Positions 1-11,193 of a stretch of 33,999 nt of DNA are shown here, piece by piece. The notes under the pieces were generated by a model. It ran no database searches. It was given only the letters and a program-made list of their open reading frames with translations, and had not been told where the DNA came from. The stretch is from Burkholderiales bacterium (GTDB taxonomy: Bacteria; Pseudomonadota; Gammaproteobacteria; Burkholderiales; Burkholderiaceae_C): positions 1-33,999 of the forward strand of contig JAGWTS010000013.1 of assembly GCA_028868875.1 (NCBI GenBank), written 5' to 3'. The translations under genes and the position numbers were made by a program. How positions within the stretch are numbered: position 1 is the stretch's first letter; each line of letters starts with the position of its first letter.

Positions 1-761
1 AAGAAGCCCAGCGACAGGCCGATCGTCAGGCCGTTCCAGCCGAAGCGGTCTTCGCCATAGAGCGCCCAGACCGTGCCGTACATCGCGCCGACGAAGTTCA
101 TCACGACGTAGATCGCGATGAGCGGCAGCAGCGCCGAAATGCCGAAGGCCCAGCCCAGCGAGGCGAAGGGGTTGAGCGTCGCGAGCTCGAAGCGGCTGGC
201 GCGCCGCCCCGGCCGCGACTCGGGCAGCACGAACAGCGCGAGCGCGAAGTTCAGGCCGTTGAAGGCCGCCGCGGCGATGAAGGGCGCGCGCACCCAGACG
301 TCGCCGAGGGCGCCGCCGAGCACCGGGCCGATGACGAAGCCGATGCCGAACATGGCGTGGAACAGGCCGAAGCGGCGCGCGCGCTCTTGCGGGGTCGAGA
401 TGTCGGTGATGTAGGCCGTCGCCACCGCCATGTTGGCGCTCGTGAGGCCGGCGATGGCGCGGCCCAGCACCAGCATCCAGAGCTGGGGTGCGAAGGCCAT
501 CGCGAGGTAGTCGACCGCGGCGCCCGCCAGCGACAGCAGCAGCACCGGGCGCCGGCCCCAGCGGTCGCTGAGGGCGCCCAGCGCGGGCGCGAACAGGAAC
601 TGGCAGGCGGCGTACAACGCCAGCACGGCGCCGAGCGCGGCCGTGACGTCGCCACTGTGCTCGACGTCGCGCAACAGTGCCGGCAGGATCGGGAAGACGA
701 GGCCGATGCCGACCGAGTCGAGCATCACCGCCAGGAGGATGACGACGAGGGCCTTGTTCAT
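1..761 (-). CDS. TetA-type MFS multidrug/tetracycline exporter (partial)
   Basis: This is an inner-membrane antiporter of the major facilitator superfamily, in the proton-coupled TetA/TCR drug-efflux group. The 253 visible residues start MNKALVVILLAVMLDSVGIG and carry the loop 2-3 signature GALSDRWGRRPVLL, followed by alternating hydrophobic helices. The motif GFVIGPVLGG in helix 5 is the antiporter motif C type found in TetA-like exporters. The C-terminal part, about 140 residues by comparison with the roughly 400-residue family, lies beyond the left edge. The gene is divergent from the hybrid kinase at 968, with 206 bases between them. A GGGAG stretch lies about 11 bases before the ATG. No TetR-type regulator is visible next to it. 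The family assignment is firm; the drug specificity cannot be read, and many chromosomal members are not tetracycline exporters. Confidence 0.9.
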   Translation of the reverse strand, partial: MNKALVVILLAVMLDSVGIGLVFPILPALLRDVEHSGDVTAALGAVLALYAACQFLFAPALGALSDRWGRRPVLLLSLAGAAVDYLAMAFAPQLWMLVLGRAIAGLTSANMAVATAYITDISTPQERARRFGLFHAMFGIGFVIGPVLGGALGDVWVRAPFIAAAAFNGLNFALALFVLPESRPGRRASRFELATLNPFASLGWAFGISALLPLIAIYVVMNFVGAMYGTVWALYGEDRFGWNGLTIGLSLGF

Positions 762-967
762 TCCGGCCGATTCTCCCAAGTCGCCGCAGGACGCTGCGCC
801 GCGATCCGGTCCGGGCCATGGGCCGTTGCGCGGCCCCGGCATCGCCGGTAATAAGGCCGGGTTGGTGCGCTCGCCCTGCGATCGGGGCGCCGGCTTTCGC
901 GGCATCATCGGGTGCCCGCGAACGAGGCGCCCCCGGTGGCGCGGCCGCAGCGCGGGTGCCTGCTTCC
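762..967. promoter_or_regulatory. Divergent intergenic region between MFS exporter and HHK-A
   Basis: These 206 bases separate two divergent genes and should contain a promoter for each. I see no convincing sigma-70 pair and no clear palindromic operator; the stretch is almost as GC-rich as the genes. An open frame from 818 runs into HHK-A, but the extra 50 residues are rich in Ala, Gly and Arg, look non-native and lack a ribosome binding site, so I leave this stretch as non-coding. Confidence 0.4.
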
Positions 968-3900
968 ATGACGTTTTCGCCGGACCCACCCGCTTCGAAC
1001 GATGCCTGCGCCCTGCGGCGCGAGCAATTGCGCCAGCACGCCCTGAACGGCCCGATGGCCGCGGCCGGCGGCTTCGCGCTGGCGGCGATGCTGGTCTGGC
1101 TGCTCGTGCCCGTCGTCGGCCTGCGCCCCGGCCTCGAATGGCTCGGCCTGGTGGCGCTATCGGCGGGGCTGCGCATCGGGGTGGTGCTGGCCTGGCGGCG
1201 GCTGCAGCCGGAGGCTGGCGACGCTTCGGACCGGGCCTGGCTGCGGCGCTTTCGCGCCGGCTTCGCCGCCGCCGGGCTCGCCTGGTCGGCCGCCGTGGCG
1301 CTGGTCTATCCCCCCGGCAACGTGCTCTACGAGTTCCTGCTCGTGTTCCTCATCGCCTCGATCGGCATCGCCTCGCTCACGCTCACGTCCTACGATCGGG
1401 CGGCCTCGATGCTGTTCGCGCTGCCGGCCGTGCTGCCGGCGGCCCTGCGCCTGGCCTTCGGCTCCGAGCAGCCCGCGCTCGTCGCCATCCTGGCGCTGAT
1501 GCTGCCGTACGCCGGCTGGGCCGGCAACCAGGCCCAGCGCGTGATGCGCGAGAACATCATGCTGCGCCTGGCCGAAGCCCGGCGCGCGCAGCACAGCGCC
1601 GAGCTGTTGCGCACGCTGCTCGCCGATGCCGACGGCACGCCGGGCGCGGTGCCGGCCGGCGCCGGCGAGGCCGGCCAGGCGGGCCAAACCGGCCAAACCG
1701 GCCAAACCGGCGGGACCGAGGCCCTGAGCGCCATCGCCCGCATCGTCGCGCGCCAGCATCAGCTCCTCGCCCTGCTCGTGCGGCGCACGCCCGAGGGCTT
1801 CGCGTTCCTCGACGCCGACGGCCGGGTGAGCGACGTCAATCCGGCGCTGTGCGCGATGGTGGGCCTGGCGCGCGAGCAGATCGTCGGCCGTTCGGCGCTC
1901 GAGTTCGTCGCCCCGGCCGAGGCCGAGACGGTGCGCGGGCGCCTGGCCGGAAGCGACGAGGAGTTCGCCGCCGCCGGCGAGATCAGGCTGCTGCGCACCG
2001 ACGGCGGCTTCGTCCATTGCCTGAACCACGCGACCCGCATCCGCGACGCCGACGGCGCGTTGCTGGGCTCGGTCGCGATGTTCACCGACATCAGCGCGAT
2101 CAAGCGCGGCGAGGCCGCGCTGCGCGACTACGAGCTCGTGCTCAACCGCCTGCCCGAGATGGTCAGCCTGATCGATTTCCGCCATGGCCGGTTCAGCTAT
2201 CGCATGGTCAACGACCAGTGGTGCCGGACCACCGGCCTGGCGCGCGAACAGGTGCTCGGGCGATCGCTGGACGAGTTGCTCTCGCTCGCCGATGCCCAGG
2301 AGCGCCGGCGGATGATGCTCCAGTGCCTGCGCCAGCGTGAATCGCGCGTGCTGCGCTCGACCTTCGAGCGCGAAGGCGAGACGCCGCTCCTGATGGAGAC
2401 CTCGTACCACCCGATCGTGGAGGCCGGCGCCCGCGCGCGCAGCGCCATCCTGTTCAGCCGCGACGTGACCCGGCAGGAGAGCGACCGTGCCGCGCTCGCC
2501 ACGAGCCTGGAGAATCTGCGCCTGACGCTCAACACCACCGGCGATGCGCTCTTCGCCTCCGACGTGAGCCGGCCCGACGAGCCGCTGCTGTTCGCCAACG
2601 ACCTCGTGCTGCGGGTGTTCGACATCCCGGCCTCATACGCCGGCCGGCTGACGCCGGATCTGGTCAACGGCCACGCCCGGCGCTTCTTCGTCGACCCCGA
2701 GGCCGAGCTGCGCAAGATCGTCACCGTCATCAAGGCGGGCCTGCCTTACGAGGACCGCATCCGCCTGAACGACGGCCGGGTGCTGCACCGGCGCTGCCTG
2801 CCCTACCGCGAAGGCGGGCGCTACGTCCGGGTCTGGGGTTTCCGCGACGTCACGGCCGAGGAGAATGCGTTCGAGGCCTTGCGCGCCACCGAACACCGCT
2901 ACCGCAGCCTGCTCGACGCCTTCCCCGGCTACATCGCCTGCATCGACGCCGAACTGCGCTACACCTACGTCAACGAACGGCTCGCGGCCCTGCTCGGAAC
3001 CTCGGCCGAGCGCATGGTCGGGCGCGTCATCGGCGAGGCGGCGGGCACCGAGCGCACGCCCCAGACCGAGTCGGCGATCCGGCGCGCCCTGGGCGGGGAG
3101 ACGCTGGTCGTCGAGCGCCACATGCCGGCGCTGCCCACGCGTGCGGCGATGGACCAGCTCGTGACGCTCGCGCCCGGACCGGCGGCCGACGGTGGCGCGG
3201 CGCTGTGCTACGTCTTCGCGACCGACATCACCGCGCTCAAGGCGGCGCAGGCCGCGCTCGTCGGCCTGAAGGAGGAGGCCGAGCGCGCCAACCTGGCCAA
3301 GTCGCAGTTCCTCTCGCGCATGAGCCACGAGCTGCGCACGCCGCTGAATGCGGTGCTCGGCTTCGCCCAGGTGCTGCAGGCGGACCGGGTGCGGCCGCTG
3401 CACCCGGCGCACCGTCCGCACGTCAAGGAGATCGTCGGCGCCGGCCAGCACCTGCTCGAGCTCATCAACGAAGTGCTCGACCTCTCGCGCGTCGAAACCG
3501 GCCAGCTCGACCTCAGCGTCGAGGCGGTGGACCTGGCCGCTCTCGGCGCCGAATGCCTGAGCCTGATGGCGCCGATCGCCCAGACCCACGGCGTGGACCT
3601 CGCCGCGCCGGAGCCGGACGCGGCCGCGCGCTGGGTGCGCGCCGACCGCATGCGGCTCAAGCAGGTGCTGCTGAACCTGCTGTCCAACGGCATCAAGTAC
3701 AACTCCCGCGGCGGCTCGCTCGCGCTCACCTGCACCGCGCTCGGCGCCGAGGTGCGGATCGACGTGACCGACACCGGCCCGGGCCTGGCGCCGCACGAGG
3801 TGGCGCGGCTGTTCCGCCCCTTCGAGCGCCTGAACGCGAACACCACCGGCATCGAGGGCACGGGCATCGGCCTGGCGCTGAGCCAGCGCCTGGTGCGCTC

Positions 3901-4453
3901 GATGGGCGGCGAGATCGGGGTCGAGAGCGAGAGCGGCCGCGGCAGCCGCTTCTGGGTGCGGCTCGCCACCGCGCAGGTGCCCGAGGCGCTGCCCGCAGCT
4001 CGGGCCCCGGAGTCGGCGGCGGCGCAGCCGGTTGAGCCGGTGCCTGCCGTCACCGCCGCGCCCGGCACGCACACCGTGCTCTACATCGAGGACACCGAGT
4101 TCAACATCGCCCTGATGCACGCGGCGATGGAGCATGTGCCCGAGGTCCGCCTCATCGACGCCGAGCTGCCCGAGCAAGGCCTGGCCCTGGCGCAGAGCGA
4201 GCGCCCGACGCTCATCCTGCTGGACATCCAGCTGCCGGGCATCGACGGCTTCGAGGTCCTGCGCCGCCTGCGCGCCGACGCCGCGACGCGCGCGATTCCG
4301 GTGATCGCGCTGAGCGCCAACGCGATGAGCGCCGACATCCGGCGCGCCACCGAGGCCGGCTTCGACGGCTACCTGACCAAGCCGGTCGACCTCGAGCGCC
4401 TCGTCGCGGTCGTGCGCCAGGCCCTGGCCGAAGCGGCGCCGGCCGCGACCTGA
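968..4453 (+). CDS. Membrane-bound four-PAS hybrid histidine kinase (HHK-A)
   Basis: A 1161-residue hybrid sensor kinase. Residues 25 to 200 form several hydrophobic segments without an obvious periplasmic domain. Then come a QTG-repeat linker (about 239 to 247) and four PAS-like domains (about 265-380, 388-502, 515-631, 645-758). The HisKA box FLSRMSHELRTP has the phospho-accepting His at residue 787. The ATPase has the N box LLNLLSNGIKYN, DTGPGLAP and GTGIGLALS. A C-terminal receiver follows with the acidic pair in YIEDTEFN, Asp1086 in LLDIQLPG, Ser in ALSAN and Lys in LTKP, so all receiver catalytic residues are present. There is no HPt, so it would need a separate one; HHK-C and HHK-E nearby have them. 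I chose ATG 968 over the upstream ATG at 818 because the extension is low-complexity. Its stop abuts the stop of the convergent gene at 4454. The signal sensed is unknown. Confidence 0.9.
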   Translation: MTFSPDPPASNDACALRREQLRQHALNGPMAAAGGFALAAMLVWLLVPVVGLRPGLEWLGLVALSAGLRIGVVLAWRRLQPEAGDASDRAWLRRFRAGFAAAGLAWSAAVALVYPPGNVLYEFLLVFLIASIGIASLTLTSYDRAASMLFALPAVLPAALRLAFGSEQPALVAILALMLPYAGWAGNQAQRVMRENIMLRLAEARRAQHSAELLRTLLADADGTPGAVPAGAGEAGQAGQTGQTGQTGGTEALSAIARIVARQHQLLALLVRRTPEGFAFLDADGRVSDVNPALCAMVGLAREQIVGRSALEFVAPAEAETVRGRLAGSDEEFAAAGEIRLLRTDGGFVHCLNHATRIRDADGALLGSVAMFTDISAIKRGEAALRDYELVLNRLPEMVSLIDFRHGRFSYRMVNDQWCRTTGLAREQVLGRSLDELLSLADAQERRRMMLQCLRQRESRVLRSTFEREGETPLLMETSYHPIVEAGARARSAILFSRDVTRQESDRAALATSLENLRLTLNTTGDALFASDVSRPDEPLLFANDLVLRVFDIPASYAGRLTPDLVNGHARRFFVDPEAELRKIVTVIKAGLPYEDRIRLNDGRVLHRRCLPYREGGRYVRVWGFRDVTAEENAFEALRATEHRYRSLLDAFPGYIACIDAELRYTYVNERLAALLGTSAERMVGRVIGEAAGTERTPQTESAIRRALGGETLVVERHMPALPTRAAMDQLVTLAPGPAADGGAALCYVFATDITALKAAQAALVGLKEEAERANLAKSQFLSRMSHELRTPLNAVLGFAQVLQADRVRPLHPAHRPHVKEIVGAGQHLLELINEVLDLSRVETGQLDLSVEAVDLAALGAECLSLMAPIAQTHGVDLAAPEPDAAARWVRADRMRLKQVLLNLLSNGIKYNSRGGSLALTCTALGAEVRIDVTDTGPGLAPHEVARLFRPFERLNANTTGIEGTGIGLALSQRLVRSMGGEIGVESESGRGSRFWVRLATAQVPEALPAARAPESAAAQPVEPVPAVTAAPGTHTVLYIEDTEFNIALMHAAMEHVPEVRLIDAELPEQGLALAQSERPTLILLDIQLPGIDGFEVLRRLRADAATRAIPVIALSANAMSADIRRATEAGFDGYLTKPVDLERLVAVVRQALAEAAPAAT
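1682..1708 (+). repeat. In-frame 9-bp tandem repeat, three units (Gly-Gln-Thr)
   Basis: Three perfect copies of ggccaaacc stand head to tail, in frame in HHK-A, and encode Gly-Gln-Thr three times in the linker between the membrane part and the first PAS domain. Gain or loss of units would keep the frame and only change linker length. Confidence 0.9.
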
Positions 4454-4828
4454 TCAGGCCGCGGCCTGGGCGAGCCAGGCCCGGGCTTCGGCGAGCGTGG
4501 CGAAGATCCGGGTCGGGTAGGTGTTCATCGGCGACTCGGCGTACTGCTGCGCCAGGGCGACGATCTCGGCGTTGGTCGCGACCACGGCAATGACGATGGT
4601 CGGGTTCGTCAGCGCCGCCGCCATGTCGATCGAGGCGATGGTCTGCACCTCGTCCAGGCTGCATGTGACCGACGAGGCGGCGAGGAAGTCGTTGATGACC
4701 CAGCGCAGCTCGTCGAACTGCGCGCTTTCCTCCACCGCGACGAGCGCGCCGATGAGCTCGTTGCCGTCGACGGCGCCGGAGTAGCGCTTGACGGCGCCGC
4801 GGGGTTCCCAATGGATCTCGTAGCTCAT
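4454..4828 (-). CDS. Small conserved-looking protein at operon end, SpoIIAA/STAS-like fold suspected
   Basis: A 124-residue soluble protein starting MSYEIHWEPRGAVKRYSG, with no signal peptide or membrane segment. The order of likely beta strands and helices (an N-terminal two-strand hairpin, a helix around residues 22-35, the strand RWVINDF, a helix, the strand IVIAVVA, and a C-terminal helix after YPTRIF) is reminiscent of SpoIIAA/STAS-like small proteins, but I do not recognise the family with certainty. It is the last gene of the leftward block, 23 bases after the stop of HHK-B, with a strong purine-rich ribosome binding site (GAAGGAAG) just before the ATG. It contains no receiver-type Asp pocket and no His box. 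Position suggests a partner or modulator of the kinases; that is inference. Its TGA stop shares the palindrome TGATCA with the stop of HHK-A. Confidence 0.75.
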   Translation of the reverse strand: MSYEIHWEPRGAVKRYSGAVDGNELIGALVAVEESAQFDELRWVINDFLAASSVTCSLDEVQTIASIDMAAALTNPTIVIAVVATNAEIVALAQQYAESPMNTYPTRIFATLAEARAWLAQAAA

Positions 4829-4851
4829 GGCCTTCCTTCTTCTTTCTTCTT

Positions 4852-7811
<2,960 letters not shown>

Positions 7812-7812
<1 letters not shown>

Positions 7813-10595
7813 CAGGCGCCTGCGTCGGATCCGGGCTCGGGCCGGGTCGCCAGCGCTGCGCCGAGCGCCGCCACCGCGGCCTGCCAGGCGGGCCAGGTTA
7901 CGGCCAGCCGGGTCTCGTCGCCGGCCCGGCATTCCTCTTCGAGCCGTTCGCAGCAGGCGCCCAGCGCCAGGGCGCCGACGGTGCGCGCGGCGGACTTGAG
8001 GCGGTGCGCGGCGGCCCCGAGCCGCACCAGGTCGGCGTCGGCGCGGGCCCGGCTCAGGTCGCGCACGTGTTCCGGCAACTGGGCCTCGAACTTGCGCAGC
8101 AGCGATTCGATCAGCGCCGGCTTGTTGCCGACGTAGCGGCGCAGCTCGTCCACGCGCAGCACGGGCAGGTCGGCCGCCGCGGGCGCCGGAGCCAGGACGT
8201 CGGGCTCGACCCCGGGTTCGGCCTCGGCCTCGGCGGGCGGCAGCGCCGCCAGCAGGCGCGCCAGCACCGCGTCGAGCCGGGGCAGGCTCACCGGCTTGGT
8301 CAGGTATTCGTCCATGCCGGCGCCGATGCAGCGCTCGGCCTCGCCCTTCATGGCGTTGGCGGTGAGGGCGACCACCGGCACCCGGCGCGTGCCGCCGCGG
8401 CGCGCTTCCTCGTTGCGGATCGCCTCCACGAGCTGGTAGCCGTCCATGCCCGGCATGTGCAGGTCGGTCAGGACCAGGGCATAGGGCTTCGCGAGCCAGC
8501 GCTCGAAGGCCTGCGCGCCGTCGACCGCGAGGTCGGCCTCGTGGCCCAGGGCCTCGAGCTGTTCGAGGATCACCGTCTGGTTGATCGGGTTGTCCTCGGC
8601 CACCAGGATGCGGCGGCCGGCGCCGCGCTGCGGCCGCTCGGCCGGCTCGGACGGCGGCTCTGCGGCAGGCAGGTCGGCAGCGCCCGGCGCCCGCTCGACG
8701 GACGCAAGCTCGATGCACGCCAGCAGGCTGCGCTGCGTCAGCAGGTGGGTGTCCGACTGGGTCAGGTCGCTCGCCATGCGGCGCGGGCGCCGGCGCCGGC
8801 CTGCGCCCAGCACGAGGTGCTGGATCGGGGGCTCGCCGGGGGCCGCCGCCTGCAGCCGCGCCGCGGCATCGCGCCAGGGCTGGGCGCCCGGCATGGCGTC
8901 CGCGCCCAGGGACCAGATCCACAGCCGCGCCGGCCGTGCCAGCAGCAGGCCGGCCGCGCCGCGTTCGACGCTGTCCAGCCGCTGCAGCGCCGCGCCGGCG
9001 GCGCTGAGATGGGCGGCGACGTCGTCGGCGGTTTCGCCGCGGCCGACGAGGGCGCAGGCCAGGCCCGCCAGCGGCAGGCGGCCCGGGTGCGGCCCGGCCT
9101 CGTCCAGGGGTTCGAAACCGAGCTGGACCTCGAAGCGCGCACCGCGCCCGGGCTCGCCCTCGGCGACGAGGCTGCCGCCCATCAGCTCGACCAGCCGGCG
9201 CGTGATCACCAGGCCCAGGCCGGTGCCGCCGTAGCGCCGCGTGGTCGAGGCGTCGGCCTGGGTGAAGGGCGCGAACAGGCGCTCGCGGGTGGCCTGGTCC
9301 AGGCCGATGCCGTTGTCGGCGACGCGCAGGGCGATCCAGGCCTTGCCGGCTTCGCGCCGCGCGAGCAGGGCGCGCACCCGCACCGAGCCCGGGTGGTCCA
9401 GGCCGCTGCAGAACTTGACCGCGTTGTGGGTCAGGTTGGTCAGGATCTGGCGCAGGCGTTGGGCGTCGCCGCGCATCAGGCGCGGCAGGGCCGGGTCGAC
9501 GAACAGGCGCAGGTCGACGTCGCGCTCGATCGCGAACTGTTCGAGCAGCGTGCCCACGCCTTCGACCACGTCTTCGATGCGGAAGGGCTCGGGCGCCAGT
9601 TCCATGCGCCCGGCCTCGATCTTGGAGAAGTCCAGGATGTCGTTGAGCAGCCCGAGCTGGGCCTGCGCCGAATCGCGCACCACCTGGGCCATCTTGTGGC
9701 GCCGCGGGTCGAGCCCGGACTGCAGCAGCAGGTCGGCCATGCCGATCACGCCGTTCATCGGCGTGCGGATCTCGTGGCTCATGTTGGCGAGGAACTCGCT
9801 TTTGGCCTGGTTCGCGGCCTCGGCCCCCTCCAGGGCGTGGCGCAACTGGGCGGTGCGCTCGGCGACCGCCTGTTCGAGCTCGTCGCGCTGCGCCGCCAGG
9901 CGTGCGTCGCGCTCGTGGACCTGCTCGATCATCGTATTGAAGCCCTGGGCCAGGCGGTCGAGCTCGGCGATGCGGCTGCCCTGGACGCGCAGGCTGTAGT
10001 CGCCGCCCTGCGAGACCTCGTCCATGAGCCGGCCCAGGCCGCCAAGGGGTTCGAGCACCGAGGGGTTCAGGCGCTCGACGAGGCGCCGGCTCACCGCCAG
10101 GGCCAGCAGCGAGGCCCCGAACGCGACCGCCACTTCCCAGGCGGTCTGGCGGTAGAGCCCGGCCAGGCTCACCTCCAGCACCAGGCGGGCGCGGCCGGCG
10201 GGCGCGCCGTCGATCGGCTGGACCACGGTCAGCGCGCGCGGCCGCAGCTGCAGCGGCGCCTGCGGATCCAGCGCGCCCGGCGCGGCGCGGCCGTAGGCGG
10301 CAAAAGGCTTGCCGCGGCCGTCGAGCAGGGTGGCGGCGATCACCTCGGGCGAATGGCGCAGCGATTGCAGCAGCTCGGACGCCGCCTTCGGGTCGTCGAA
10401 GCTGAGGGCGGCGGAGGCGTTGTCGGCCAGCACCCGGGCCTGGACGCGGCTCGCGTCGACGAGCGCGAGCAGGCCCACGCCGAAGCTGCCGAGCACCACC
10501 GCCAGCGCCACCACCCCGACCGCCGCGCCAAGCGCGATGCGGTTGATGCGCCGCAGCTGGCGTGCCAGAGAAATGCGCGGCGGCGCCGGGCTCAT
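7812..10595 (-). CDS. CHASE8-like HAMP hybrid histidine kinase with HPt (HHK-C), partner of YfiR
   Basis: A 927-residue sensor. TM1 (about 20-45), a short periplasmic region (46-150) and TM2 (about 152-172) resemble the YfiN/TpbB input region: compare [18 protein letters not shown] and the following residues with the same place in YfiN. A HAMP region (about 175-230) follows. HisKA has [14 protein letters not shown] with His274. The ATPase has [20 protein letters not shown] and GTGLGLVIT. Residues 510-640 look like a receiver that has lost its Asp. A complete receiver follows (VAEDNPINQ, Asp711 in LTDLHMPG, Thr in ALTAN, Lys in LTKP), then a C-terminal HPt with His864 in [10 protein letters not shown]. 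The ATG overlaps the stop of the YfiR gene (ATGA). A full His-Asp-His relay can therefore run in one chain. Its N-terminus is paralogous to that of HHK-E, about 57 of 99 residues identical by hand alignment. Confidence 0.9.
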
Positions 10596-11185
10596 TGCCT
10601 GACCTCGGTGGCCAGGCGCAGCAGCTTGGAGCTGAGGTTGAGGTGGGCGGTGCGCGCCGCGCGCAGGTTGGCCTCGAAGCGCACGCGGCCGTCGGCCACG
10701 AGCATGTTGACCATGACCCCGGCCTGCATCGCCCCCGGGCTGTCGGCAAGCAGCAGCACCGGCCGGGCGTGCAGCGCCTCGACGATCTGCGCCAGGCGGT
10801 CGATCGCCGCGGCGGCGACGAAGACGACCTCGCATTCGCGCAGCGACGCGCCCGGGGCGAGCCGGCGCAGGTCGATGGCACGGCCGCCCACGGTCTTGCC
10901 GCGCAGCAGGTCGGCCTCGCTGCCGAAAGGGTCGGCGCCGACGATGCACAGCACGATCGGGCCGGCGGAGGCGTCGGCGGGCCACTCGGTGAACTGGATG
11001 AAGTTGTAGACGAACGCCGCCTTCAGGCGGTATTCGGGCAGGTCGTCGGCGCGCGCCGGCAGCGCGGCCAGGAGGGCCCACGAGGCCGCGGCCAGCAGGC
11101 CGAGCGCGCGCAGCAGCCACTGCGTCGGCCTCGGAGGTCCGAGTCGTGCGGGCACCGGCCGGGTGGAGGGGGGAACGGACTGCAT
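10592..11185 (-). CDS. YfiR/DUF4154 family periplasmic regulator
   Basis: A 197-residue exported protein. A hydrophobic segment (about 23-43) ends in the cleavage-site-like ARA at residue 46. The mature part opens with [19 protein letters not shown], the hallmark N-terminal motif of the DUF4154/YfiR family. Two cysteines, Cys80 in VLCIVG and Cys118 in RECEVV, sit where family members usually have them. In Pseudomonas, YfiR is a periplasmic repressor of the CHASE8 diguanylate cyclase YfiN. Here the gene lies 8 bases after a TonB receptor and overlaps the start of a CHASE8-like kinase by four bases (ATGA), so the likely target is HHK-C rather than a cyclase. No YfiB-type lipoprotein is visible. 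The ATG at 11185 was chosen because it follows closely on the receptor stop and gives a normal signal peptide. Confidence 0.88.
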   Translation of the reverse strand: MQSVPPSTRPVPARLGPPRPTQWLLRALGLLAAASWALLAALPARADDLPEYRLKAAFVYNFIQFTEWPADASAGPIVLCIVGADPFGSEADLLRGKTVGGRAIDLRRLAPGASLRECEVVFVAAAAIDRLAQIVEALHARPVLLLADSPGAMQAGVMVNMLVADGRVRFEANLRAARTAHLNLSSKLLRLATEVRQ

Positions 11186-11193
11186 TCCCGGAC

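Noticed and set aside
818-967. Fifty-residue N-terminal extension of HHK-A from an upstream ATG
   Set aside because: The added residues are of low complexity and look untranslated; ATG 968 directly precedes the natural N-terminus.
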